Shown here: positions 47,038 through 54,966 of the stretch, piece after piece | Numbering within the stretch: position 1 is the first letter of the stretch | Layout: each line of letters opens with the position of its first letter | Source of the DNA: Clostridiales bacterium | Lineage (GTDB): Bacteria; Bacillota; Clostridia; Lachnospirales; Lachnospiraceae | Direction: 5' to 3' | Length of the DNA stretch: 64,000 nucleotides | Assembly: GCA_012519695.1 (NCBI GenBank) | Contig: JAAYPT010000053.1 | Location: 36,285 to 100,284 of the forward strand | The notes under the pieces: generated by a model | Database searches by the model: none | Seen by the model: only the letters and a program-made list of their open reading frames with translations | What the model was told of the DNA's origin: nothing | Program-made: the position numbers and the translations under genes

Positions 47038-47454
47038 TTATATAGTAGTTTCGCCGGCGTATTTATCGCGAAAAGCGCATAAAATGTCACGTCTTGTAAT
47101 AATACCGATAAATTTATTGCGGTCATCTACCACAGGAACAAAGTTCTGGTTGATAATGCGGTCAAACAGAACTTCAAAGGACACATCAATGCTGACAGCA
47201 GGATTCCAGTCAGTACGCATAATATCACGAATAAAAACATGTTCTAAAGACTTACGGTCACATTCCAGGTTATTGGAAAGATACCAGAGAAAATCTCCTT
47301 CACTAATGCAGCCTACATAATCCCCTTCGTCTGTGATAACAGGAATTGCAGTATAGCCGTGTGCTTTCATTTTTTCTAACCCCTGGCGTAATGTATTTTC
47401 AGCAAATAAATAAGATACTGTGTTTTTGCTTTTTAAAAGAGAAATAATATTCAT
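47038..47454 (-). CDS. Tandem CBS-domain protein
   Basis: 138 residues made of two CBS motifs: SYLFAENTLRQGLEKMKAHGYTAIPVI and then VSFEVLFDRIINQNFVPVVDDRNKFIGIITRRDIL. Such stand-alone pairs bind adenosine nucleotides (AMP, ATP, c-di-AMP) and regulate partners. It resembles the B. subtilis CcpN-partner YqfL/CbpB-type small CBS proteins only in layout; no specific function can be assigned. Monocistronic, convergent to the sigma-like ORF. Confidence 0.88.
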   Translation of the reverse strand: MNIISLLKSKNTVSYLFAENTLRQGLEKMKAHGYTAIPVITDEGDYVGCISEGDFLWYLSNNLECDRKSLEHVFIRDIMRTDWNPAVSIDVSFEVLFDRIINQNFVPVVDDRNKFIGIITRRDILCAFRDKYAGETTI

Positions 47455-47555
47455 AATTAATACCTTCTTTATGTAGATTCTTGTCTTAATGTATACAGTA
47501 TATCATTTTTATTGAAAAAATAATAGTAAATAATACGAAAGAAAGTGTGAAAAAA

Positions 47556-47584
47556 TTGCGACGAAAAAAAGAATGGTGTATAAT
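47556..47584 (+). promoter_or_regulatory. Promoter for the LysR regulator gene
   Basis: TTGCGA (47556-47561), 17-base spacer, TATAAT (47579-47584), 33 bases before the start. Confidence 0.65.
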
Positions 47585-47616
47585 TATGAAAAATAAAAGA
47601 ATAGGAATACGTTAAT

Positions 47617-48525
47617 ATGACATTACAGCAATTAAAATATGCAATTACAGTTGCGGATCATCAGTCTATGAATGAAGCAGCAAAGGAGCTGTTTATTTCA
47701 CAGCCCAGTTTATCTAATGCAATAAAGGAATTGGAAAAGGAAATAGGAATTAGTATTTTCACAAGAAGTAATAAAGGGATTACCATATCCTCAGACGGAG
47801 CAGAGTTTCTCGGATATGCAAGACAGGTGGTAGAGCAGGCATCACTTTTAGAAGAAAAGTATTTAGGAAAGAGCCCGGCAAAAATAAAGTTTAGTGTTTC
47901 TACGCAGCATTATTCTTTTGCGGTAAATGCTTTTGTAGATTTAATCACAGCATATGATTCTGAATATTATGATTTTATGTTACGAGAAACACGGACATAT
48001 GAGATTATTGAAGATGTAAAAAATCTTACCAGTGAAGTGGGAATTTTATACTTAAATGAATTTAACCGCAAGGTAATTTTAAAGATGTTAAAGGAAAACG
48101 ATTTGGAATTTCAGGAGTTGTTTACCGCAAAGCCACATGTATTTATCGGACGAAATAATCCACTTGCAGAAAAGAAAATAATTACTTTAGAAGATTTAGA
48201 AGATTATCCGTTTTTGTCCTTTGAACAGGGAGACTATAATTCCTTTTATTTTGCAGAAGAGATTTTAAGTACATTACCACGAAAGAAATCCATAAAAGTC
48301 AGTGACCGTGCAACATTGTTTAATCTGCTGATTGGCTTGAACGGTTATACCCTTTGTAGTGGTGTCATTAGTGAAGCATTAAACGGAAAAGATATTATAG
48401 CCTTGCCATTAGCGGTAGAAGATGAGCAGATGTGTATCGGATATGTAACGCATAAAAATGCCACATTGAGCCGTTTGGGAGAGTTGTATATCGAGAAATT
48501 AAAAGCAGCAGTAGAGGCACAATAA
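47617..48525 (+). CDS. LysR-family transcriptional regulator next to metF
   Basis: 302 residues. N-terminal winged HTH (LQQLKYAITVADHQSMNEAA, KELFISQPSLSNAIKELEKE) and a C-terminal periplasmic-binding-like effector domain. The metF gene follows 145 bases downstream in the same direction. The -35 region of the metF promoter is poor, as expected for an activator-dependent promoter, so control of methyl-THF/methionine metabolism is a reasonable inference. Confidence 0.9.
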   Translation: MTLQQLKYAITVADHQSMNEAAKELFISQPSLSNAIKELEKEIGISIFTRSNKGITISSDGAEFLGYARQVVEQASLLEEKYLGKSPAKIKFSVSTQHYSFAVNAFVDLITAYDSEYYDFMLRETRTYEIIEDVKNLTSEVGILYLNEFNRKVILKMLKENDLEFQELFTAKPHVFIGRNNPLAEKKIITLEDLEDYPFLSFEQGDYNSFYFAEEILSTLPRKKSIKVSDRATLFNLLIGLNGYTLCSGVISEALNGKDIIALPLAVEDEQMCIGYVTHKNATLSRLGELYIEKLKAAVEAQ

Positions 48526-48570
48526 TAGATATAACAAAAAGCTATAACAAATATAAAAAATTAAATATAC

Positions 48571-48597
48571 CTTATTGCCATAAAGATGTGATATAAT
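48571..48597 (+). promoter_or_regulatory. metF promoter with candidate LysR site
   Basis: TATAAT at 48592-48597 lacks a recognisable -35. CTTAT-TGCC-ATAAAG (48571-48585), an imperfect palindrome with T-N11-A spacing, covers the -35 region. Confidence 0.45.
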
Positions 48598-48669
48598 GAG
48601 TGCAAGTGAAAAGAACACACTGCGGAGTAGATTATTCTAATACTTATATAAAAAGACGAGGAGAAAAAC

Positions 48670-49530
48670 ATGAAAGTAGAAAGTATATTTCGAGAAAAAA
48701 GACCGGTAATATCTTTTGAGATATTTCCACCAAAGCGTGATACAGAGTTAAAAAATATAGATGGAACTTTAGAGATTTTAAGTAGATTAAATCCTGATTT
48801 TATCAGTGTAACATTTGGTGCCGGCGGAAGTGCTACAAATAATAAAACAATTGCGTTGGCAAAGAAAATTAAGGACCAATATGGAATTACACCGATTGTA
48901 CATTTAACCTGCTTAAATTACAGTAAAAGTGAAATTGATGAGATTCTTTCTGAGCTGAATCAAAATGGAATAGAAAATGTATTAGCATTACGTGGTGACC
49001 GTAATCCGGATATTGAACCAAAGAAGGAATTTCATTATGCAACAGATTTGGTAAAATACATTAAGGCACATGGAAATTTTGATGTCAGTGGGGCATGCTA
49101 TCCGGAAGGACATTTGGAAGCAGAAAACATGGTAGCAGATATTCATCATTTAAGAGAAAAGGTGGATGCAGGTGCAAGCCATTTGATTTCACAGTTGTTT
49201 TTCGATAATAATATGTTCTACAGTTTTCAGGAAAAAGCAAAACTGGCAGGAATCAATGTACCGATAGAAGCAGGAATTATGCCGGTTATCAATAAAGCAC
49301 AGATTGAGCGCATGGTAAACTTATGCGGGGCATCCTTACCGGAGAAGTTCAGACGTATCATGGATAAGTATGAGAATGATAAAGAAGCCTTATTTGATGC
49401 AGGAATGGCATATGCAGTAAATCAGATAGTAGATTTATTAGCCCATGATGTAGATGGAATACATATTTATACTATGAATAATACAAGGGTAGCAGAAGAA
49501 ATCTGTAAGAGAATTGAGCATTTAATATAA
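48670..49530 (+). CDS. metF: Methylenetetrahydrofolate reductase
   Basis: 286 residues, TIM barrel of the MetF family: VISFEIFPPKRDTEL, SVTFGAGGS, VLALRGDRNPD, ISQLFFDNNMFY and AGIMPVINKAQIERM. It reduces 5,10-methylene-THF to 5-methyl-THF, the methyl donor for the split MetH encoded at 38.5-41.6 kb. ATG 48670 follows GACGAGGAGAAAAAC. The gene has its own promoter and is probably activated by the preceding LysR protein. Confidence 0.94.
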   Translation: MKVESIFREKRPVISFEIFPPKRDTELKNIDGTLEILSRLNPDFISVTFGAGGSATNNKTIALAKKIKDQYGITPIVHLTCLNYSKSEIDEILSELNQNGIENVLALRGDRNPDIEPKKEFHYATDLVKYIKAHGNFDVSGACYPEGHLEAENMVADIHHLREKVDAGASHLISQLFFDNNMFYSFQEKAKLAGINVPIEAGIMPVINKAQIERMVNLCGASLPEKFRRIMDKYENDKEALFDAGMAYAVNQIVDLLAHDVDGIHIYTMNNTRVAEEICKRIEHLI

Positions 49531-49545
49531 AGGAAAATGTACGAA

Positions 49546-49636
49546 ATTTCCTATTACAAAACTATGAGAAACAACGCTTTGCGTGTTTCTCAAGTTATCG
49601 CAGTGCTCCTCAAATGCCTGTGCAAGCACAGCATTT
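49546..49636. other. Structured, GC-richer intergenic element with two strong hairpins
   Basis: It starts with an ATTTCCTATTACAA variant (49546-49559) of the dispersed repeat. Then GAGAAAC-A-ACGC/GCGTGTTTCTC forms an 11-bp stem (49566-49591). AAATGC-C-TGTGC/GCACAGCATTT forms a second 11-bp stem with a two-base loop (49612-49636). The convergent terminator follows. Confidence 0.55.
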
Positions 49637-49656
49637 TCATCGCTACTCGCGTAATA

Positions 49657-49693
49657 AAAGAACGGCATAGCCACAATGGCTATGCCGTTCTTT
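49657..49693. terminator. Bidirectional terminator between metF and the antiporter gene
   Basis: Perfect 16-bp stem AAAGAACGGCATAGCC / GGCTATGCCGTTCTTT with a five-base loop. Confidence 0.88.
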
Positions 49694-49700
49694 CGTTTCG

Positions 49701-50891
49701 TTAAGCTGTTGTCGCAGCATTATTTTTTTCTTTAAATACAATTTTTAATAGGATTGGTGTAATAATAGTAGTAATAACAACGGTGACAACGACAGGAGCA
49801 TATAAATCATCGCCAATCAATCCTAATGATTCGCCTTTGTTTGCTACAATCAATGCAACTTCACCACGGGAAATCATACCAACACCGATTTGTAAAGCCT
49901 GACGGTTTGTATAACCCATAATCTTTGCACCCAATCCACAACCAATAATTTTAGTAAGAATTGCGATAATAACAAGCAATACGGTAAAGATAATAATATT
50001 GTTCGTCATAGAACTGAGCTTTACTTTAAGACCGATGCTTGCAAAGAAAACAGGTGCAACTAACATATAAGATACCGTGTCAAATTCCCGGTAGATAAAT
50101 TCACGCTTAGAGCTGTAACTGATAACAAGACCGGCAACGTAAGCACCGGTAATATCGGCAACACCGAAGAATGCTTCGGTGCAAAATGCCATAATTAAGC
50201 AGAAAGCAAAACTTACAACCACAAAGCGTCGTTTCATACCCGGATGAATAAGATTCCATTTTTTGAAGAAAAATCCGTAAGCAACACCGAAAACAATAGC
50301 AAAAACAAAGAAACCTAAAATTTTCAGTAATACAAGTCCGATGTTTGTACTTGGATCAGCAAGACTGGTAACTAAAGTAAGAGCGATAATACCTAAAATA
50401 TCATCAATTAAGGCAGCTCCTAAAATAGCGGTACCGGCTTTGGTAGATACTTTTCCAAGTTCTTTTAATGTTTCTACTGTAATACTTACAGAAGTTGCAG
50501 TTAAAATAATACCGATAAATATGTATTGTAATAATTTGCTGGTAGGAAGGTTGGTATCAGCAACATTACATACATATGCAATTCCCAAACCTCCAAGTAA
50601 AGGAACAATTACACCGATTAAAGCGATGATAAAGGAAGCAAGTCCTGATTTTTTTAATTCCTCGGTATCTGTTTCCAAACCAGCCATAAACATTAATACA
50701 ATAACGCCAATTTCGGATACCTGACTTAAAAATTCTGTTCCCTGAATTAAATTAAGACAAGCAGGTCCGAGAATCAGACCAGCCAGTAGTGCACCTACAA
50801 CTTGTGGCATATGTGCCTTGCTGGTTGCCAGTCCCAATAACTTTGTGCTTAGCAAAATAATCGCTAAATACAATAAATAATCGTAGTTCAT
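49701..50891 (-). CDS. CPA2-family cation:proton antiporter
   Basis: About 396 residues with some 12 membrane helices (Na_H_Exchanger domain). Motifs: HMPQVVGALLAGLILGP, LMFMAGLETD and the ion-binding acidic pair in GAALIDDILGIIAL. There is no C-terminal TrkA-N domain, as in NapA-like members. It exchanges Na+ or K+ for H+. Start ATG 50891 on the minus strand follows TGGAGGAAAAATT; an in-frame codon at 50927 is less likely. Confidence 0.9.
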   Translation of the reverse strand: MNYDYLLYLAIILLSTKLLGLATSKAHMPQVVGALLAGLILGPACLNLIQGTEFLSQVSEIGVIVLMFMAGLETDTEELKKSGLASFIIALIGVIVPLLGGLGIAYVCNVADTNLPTSKLLQYIFIGIILTATSVSITVETLKELGKVSTKAGTAILGAALIDDILGIIALTLVTSLADPSTNIGLVLLKILGFFVFAIVFGVAYGFFFKKWNLIHPGMKRRFVVVSFAFCLIMAFCTEAFFGVADITGAYVAGLVISYSSKREFIYREFDTVSYMLVAPVFFASIGLKVKLSSMTNNIIIFTVLLVIIAILTKIIGCGLGAKIMGYTNRQALQIGVGMISRGEVALIVANKGESLGLIGDDLYAPVVVTVVITTIITPILLKIVFKEKNNAATTA

Positions 50892-50936
50892 AATTTTTCC
50901 TCCATACCCAATATAAAAACCTATCATTCTTATGGA

Positions 50937-50965
50937 ATTATACTCCTACGGAGAGAAAAAAACAA
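50937..50965 (-). promoter_or_regulatory. Promoter of the antiporter gene
   Basis: On the minus strand TTGTTT (50965-50960), 17-base spacer, TATAAT (50942-50937). Confidence 0.55.
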
Positions 50966-50997
50966 GATATAAATCCGCTAAGAAACGACAAAAACAG

Positions 50998-51026
50998 TTG
51001 CTATTTTTTTGAAATTTTACTATTAT
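50998..51026 (+). promoter_or_regulatory. Promoter of the asparaginase gene
   Basis: TTGCTA (50998-51003), 17-base spacer, TATTAT (51021-51026), 34 bases before the ATG, divergent from the antiporter promoter. Confidence 0.6.
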
Positions 51027-51059
51027 GGTAAATAGCATTTTCAGGAGGAAATACAGATT

Positions 51060-52061
51060 ATGAAAAAGAAGATTTTACTAATTGCAACAGGTGGAACCAT
51101 TGCTTCTTTAAAGGCAGAAAATGGACTCACACCATTGATAAAGGCAGATGAGATTTTATCTTATATTCCTACGGTATACGAATTTTGTGAGCCGGAGGCA
51201 ATTCAGATATGTAATATAGATAGTACCAATATGGAGCCAAAGCACTGGAAATTGATAGTACAGACCATTCGAGAACATTATGAGGAATATGATGGTTTTG
51301 TAATTGCCCATGGAACAGATACCATGGCATATACAGCGGCAGCTCTTTCCTATATGATTCAAAATTCAAATAAGCCAATCGTATTGACAGGAGCGCAAAA
51401 GTCCATTGATTTAGAAATTACAGATGCAAAAACCAATTTGTTAGATAGTTTTCGTTATGCCAGTGATGAGAAGTCTCAGGGAGTACAGATTGTATTTGGA
51501 GGAAAAGTAATAGCAGGAACAAGAGCCAAGAAAATTCGTTCCAAGAGCTACAATGCATTTGAAAGTATAGATTATCCGGCACTTGCAATGATACAGGACA
51601 ATCGAATCATGCGTTATATTGAACCGATACCATATCAGGAACCGGTTACTTTTTACGAAGAAATGAATCAAAATATATTCTTGATGAAATTAATTCCTGG
51701 AATTTCACCTAAGGGATTACAATTCTTCTTTGAACAATACGATGCTATAATTGTGGAAAGCTTCGGCGTAGGAGGGATTCCGGCATCTATTGCAGATGTG
51801 TTTTATGAGTTAAATGAGAAATATCCGGAAAAAGTAATTATTTTGGCAACGCAGGTCGCTCATGAGGGTAGTGACATGACGGTATATGAAGTGGGAAACA
51901 AGATAAAAAAGGATTGTAGTATTTTAGAATCATATGATATGACTTTGGAGGCGGTTATTGCGAAAACCATGTGGATGTTAGGCGACAATAACCGTGGAAA
52001 CTCCAAAGTAGAAGAAATTTTTTATAAAAAAATCAACTATGATTTGATATTTGAACCTTAA
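51060..52061 (+). CDS. ansA: L-asparaginase (type I-like)
   Basis: 333 residues. Catalytic signatures: LLIATGGTIASLKAENGLTP with the first nucleophilic Thr, and IAHGTDTMAYTAAALSYM with the Thr-Asp pair; IPGISPKGLQFFFEQYDAII marks the C-terminal domain. No signal peptide is present, so it is cytoplasmic, hydrolysing asparagine to aspartate and ammonia. ATG 51060 follows AGGAGG. Its stop overlaps the convergent CLC gene stop by four bases in a TTAA palindrome, with no room for a classical terminator. Confidence 0.94.
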   Translation: MKKKILLIATGGTIASLKAENGLTPLIKADEILSYIPTVYEFCEPEAIQICNIDSTNMEPKHWKLIVQTIREHYEEYDGFVIAHGTDTMAYTAAALSYMIQNSNKPIVLTGAQKSIDLEITDAKTNLLDSFRYASDEKSQGVQIVFGGKVIAGTRAKKIRSKSYNAFESIDYPALAMIQDNRIMRYIEPIPYQEPVTFYEEMNQNIFLMKLIPGISPKGLQFFFEQYDAIIVESFGVGGIPASIADVFYELNEKYPEKVIILATQVAHEGSDMTVYEVGNKIKKDCSILESYDMTLEAVIAKTMWMLGDNNRGNSKVEEIFYKKINYDLIFEP

Positions 52062-53317
52062 TGGGTCTGACGATTGATAAATTCTGTTTTATATTTAGAA
52101 TATACAATTTTTTGGCTGTGGTATAGTCCGTAGTAACCAGAGAGCATATAGCTGGAAGCAATAGATAAAAGGAAGTAAGGCATTGCCTGAAAACCAAATA
52201 ATTCAAAGCAGATAAGCAGAGAACTAATCGGGCAGTTGGTAACGCCGCAAAAAACAGATCCCATTGCTACAGCAGTACAAAGTTCCGGTGAGAATCCAAG
52301 GAGATTTCCAAAGGTAAATCCAAAGGTTGCGCCAATGAAAAAGGAAGGAACGATTTCGCCACCTTTATAACCGGCACCTAAAGTAAGTGCGGTAAACACA
52401 ATCTTAAGAAGAAATGCATAAGGAACACAATTTCCCTGAAAGCACCGTTCAATGATAAACATACCGGCACCATTATAATCCTGATTTCCTACGAACAATG
52501 TAAGAAGGAGTACGAGAGCACCTCCTACAAATACACGAAGATACGGATTTTGAAAAAAGTGTTTGTATAGTTTTTCCGAGGTATGAAGTGCAACACAAAA
52601 AAGAATACTTACTACCGCACAAAGGACAGCAAGAATAGCGATGATAATTGCACTTTTTATAGAAAATGCCGGAAGTGATTGAATGACAAATTGTTCCGGG
52701 ACAATTCCAAAGTATGTGGCAATTCCATGAGCAATAAGTGAAGAAACCACGCAGGGAACCAGAGCTGAATAGTGCATAATTCCAACACTTACCACTTCCA
52801 TAGAGAAAATAGCAGCAGCCATAGGAGTGCCAAAGAGGGCAGAAAAGGCTGCACTCATGCCACACATAATCATAATATGCTGGTCTTTTTCATCAAAGCG
52901 AAAAACACGCCCAAGAGAATTACCAATGCTGCCGCCTAACTGAAGAGCGGCACCTTCGCGACCGGCAGAACCACCGAAAAGGTGGGTTAAAACCGTAGAG
53001 ATAAAAATTAAGGGAGCCATTTTTAAAGGAATGGATTCCCCAGAGTGAATAGCGGAGAGTACCAGATTCGTACCGGTGTCTTTTTCATCATGCATGATGC
53101 GATAAGCACCAACAATAAAAATACCAGCAATGGGCAGGAAAAAGATAAGCCACGGATAATCGGAACGAGTATTGGTAGCATAAGCCATACAAAAATAGAA
53201 AAGAGTACCAATTCCGCCCACAATAATTCCGGATAATATCGAGAATATAAGCCATTTGAAAAAGACAAAAAGGCGTGAACTAAAATGTTTTATGTAGTAT
53301 GCTAATTTTTCTTTCAT
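52058..53317 (-). CDS. CLC-family anion channel/transporter
   Basis: 419 residues, about ten membrane helices. The gating-glutamate loop is GGSAGREGAALQLGG, and the later pore motif is GAGYKGGEIVPSFFIGATFG. The GSGIP motif that coordinates chloride in classical ClC is not found, and GREGA replaces GREGP. Such changes recall the divergent CLC group that includes fluoride exporters (CLC-F), but I see no crcB/fluoride riboswitch upstream. Substrate (chloride or fluoride) is therefore uncertain. Start follows GGGAG on the minus strand. Confidence 0.85.
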   Translation of the reverse strand: MKEKLAYYIKHFSSRLFVFFKWLIFSILSGIIVGGIGTLFYFCMAYATNTRSDYPWLIFFLPIAGIFIVGAYRIMHDEKDTGTNLVLSAIHSGESIPLKMAPLIFISTVLTHLFGGSAGREGAALQLGGSIGNSLGRVFRFDEKDQHIMIMCGMSAAFSALFGTPMAAAIFSMEVVSVGIMHYSALVPCVVSSLIAHGIATYFGIVPEQFVIQSLPAFSIKSAIIIAILAVLCAVVSILFCVALHTSEKLYKHFFQNPYLRVFVGGALVLLLTLFVGNQDYNGAGMFIIERCFQGNCVPYAFLLKIVFTALTLGAGYKGGEIVPSFFIGATFGFTFGNLLGFSPELCTAVAMGSVFCGVTNCPISSLLICFELFGFQAMPYFLLSIASSYMLSGYYGLYHSQKIVYSKYKTEFINRQTH

Positions 53318-53393
53318 AAAAAACTCCCTATGTCATTTGTAATAAAATCTATTTCATATTATCATTACAGGAAAAAAATAACAAGGCAGTATT

Positions 53394-53457
53394 TTAAGGT
53401 TAAGTTAAGAAAAAGCGAGAATGCATTTAAGAAAGGCACGTTATGATAACGTTAAGA
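53394..53457 (+). promoter_or_regulatory. TTAAG cluster and palindrome upstream of the DUF975-VanRS-Jet operon
   Basis: TTAAG(A/G) occurs at 53394, 53400, 53405, 53427 and 53452. ACGTTA-TGA-TAACGT forms a perfect 15-base palindrome at 53438-53452. This is a candidate binding region for the operon's own OmpR-family regulator. No consensus -10/-35 pair is obvious. Confidence 0.4.
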
Positions 53458-53489
53458 AAATAAAGAGATATCCAAAGGGAGGAATTCTT

Positions 53490-54278
53490 ATGTGGACCAG
53501 AAAAGAGTTAAAAAGAAAATCTAAAATAAGATTTAAAGCGAATTATTGGAAGTCTGTTTTGGTGGCGTTGATATTGTTTATAGTTCTTGGTGGAAGTGGA
53601 ACCGGAGCAGCAGGAACTTTCACAGACTTTATTGGTAATAATACAGAGGATACAGAAGATATAGAAGATATAGAGGATATGGAAGATGTGAAAGACGCTG
53701 CGAATATTGTAGACGTAATACATGACAGTGTAGATGAAGAAGATATTCCCATTGTTATAGCAGCAGTGATTCTTGTGATTGTGGTTGTGGTGGCGATTGC
53801 TTTAATCATTATAATTCCGTTACAGGTCTTTGTATTTAATCCATTAGAAATTGGATGTAAACGATTTTTTGCAAAAAATTTAAAAGAAGATGCACAGATG
53901 CGAGAAATATGTTATGCTTTTGATAATGGGTATAAAAATGGTGTGAAGACAATGTTCTTCCGAGATTTGTATACATTTTTATGGATGTTGCTTTTCATAA
54001 TACCGGGAATTATCAAGTCCTATGAATATCAGATGATTCCATATATTTTAGCTGAGAATCCGGAAATTAGCAGAAATGAAGCATTTCAATTAAGCAAAGA
54101 TATGATGTATGGAAACAAATGGAAGTCCTTTGTACTGGATTTATCATTCCTTGGCTGGGAGATATTGAATATATGTACTTTTGGAATATTAGGAATTTTT
54201 TATGTGAATGCTTATGAAGACCAGACGGAAGCAGCACTTTATGAAACCATAAAAAATCAGCAGGAAAGAGGCGAGTAA
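53490..54278 (+). CDS. DUF975 integral membrane protein
   Basis: About 262 residues. N-terminal basic helix RKELKRKSKIRFKANYWKSV leads into a membrane helix. An acidic, repetitive extracellular segment follows (EDTEDIEDIEDMEDVKD, about 50-90), then helices near 95-120, 170-185 and 220-250, with conserved YEYQMIPYILAENPEI and ALYETI at the end. The function of DUF975 is unknown. Start ATG 53490 follows AAAGGGAGGAATTCTT. It is the first gene of a run with the response regulator two bases after its stop. Confidence 0.85.
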   Translation: MWTRKELKRKSKIRFKANYWKSVLVALILFIVLGGSGTGAAGTFTDFIGNNTEDTEDIEDIEDMEDVKDAANIVDVIHDSVDEEDIPIVIAAVILVIVVVVAIALIIIIPLQVFVFNPLEIGCKRFFAKNLKEDAQMREICYAFDNGYKNGVKTMFFRDLYTFLWMLLFIIPGIIKSYEYQMIPYILAENPEISRNEAFQLSKDMMYGNKWKSFVLDLSFLGWEILNICTFGILGIFYVNAYEDQTEAALYETIKNQQERGE

Positions 54279-54279
54279 T

Positions 54280-54966
54280 ATGGCTTACAAAGTATTAGTT
54301 GCAGATGATGAAAGCGAAATTCGAAGTCTGTTACGTTTGTATTTAGAAAAGGATGGATATCAGGTAATTGAAGCTGAGGATGGATTACAGGCAGTAAAGT
54401 TACTGGAAAATGAAGATGTGGATTTGGCACTTTTGGATATTATGATGCCGGGAATGGATGGATATCAGGTGCTAAGAACTATTCGGAAAGAAAGCAATAT
54501 ACCTGTTATGATGATTTCGGCCAAAAATCAGGACGTAGATAAGATTCTGGGACTGGATTTAGGTGCAGATGACTATTTGACGAAACCATTTAATCCATTA
54601 GAGGCAATGGCAAGAATCAATTCCAATATTCGCAGATTCTATTCCTTAGGTGCTAAGGGAAAGGAAGTTAAGGAGCTTAAAGTCAAGGATTTGCGTTTGG
54701 ATACAGAAGCATGTGCCATATATAAGAATGATACATTAATTGATTTGACTTCTGTGGAATATCGAATTATGCGTATGTTTATGGAAAATCCAGGAAAAGT
54801 ATTTACCAAGCAGCAGCTTTATGAAGAAGGCTGGGGGGAAGCATACTTTGTAGCGGATAATAGCATTATGGTATGCATTAGTAAATTGCGCGCAAAACTC
54901 TCAGAGGAAAATGACGAGTATATTAAGACTGTGCGGGGACTTGGATATCGTATGGAGCGAGAATGA
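54280..54966 (+). CDS. OmpR-family response regulator (VanR-like) of the Jet operon
   Basis: 228 residues. Receiver with DDE near residues 9-11, phosphoacceptor in ALLDIMMPGMDGYQVL, and K in DYLTKPFNPLEAMARI; C-terminal winged helix ending KTVRGLGYRMERE. Stop overlaps the kinase start (ATGA). With the upstream DUF975 gene and downstream kinase and jetABC it forms one tightly packed run. The most similar type by eye is VanR-like; no resistance genes are nearby. Confidence 0.92.
   Translation: MAYKVLVADDESEIRSLLRLYLEKDGYQVIEAEDGLQAVKLLENEDVDLALLDIMMPGMDGYQVLRTIRKESNIPVMMISAKNQDVDKILGLDLGADDYLTKPFNPLEAMARINSNIRRFYSLGAKGKEVKELKVKDLRLDTEACAIYKNDTLIDLTSVEYRIMRMFMENPGKVFTKQQLYEEGWGEAYFVADNSIMVCISKLRAKLSEENDEYIKTVRGLGYRMERE

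Noticed and set aside
48526..48669. SAM riboswitch or T-box before metF
   Set aside because: No conserved T-box or S-box sequence and no terminator. The region fits a LysR-activated promoter instead.
53318..53489. Fluoride (crcB) riboswitch upstream of the CLC gene
   Set aside because: The region on the minus strand is AT-rich and lacks the conserved aptamer core.
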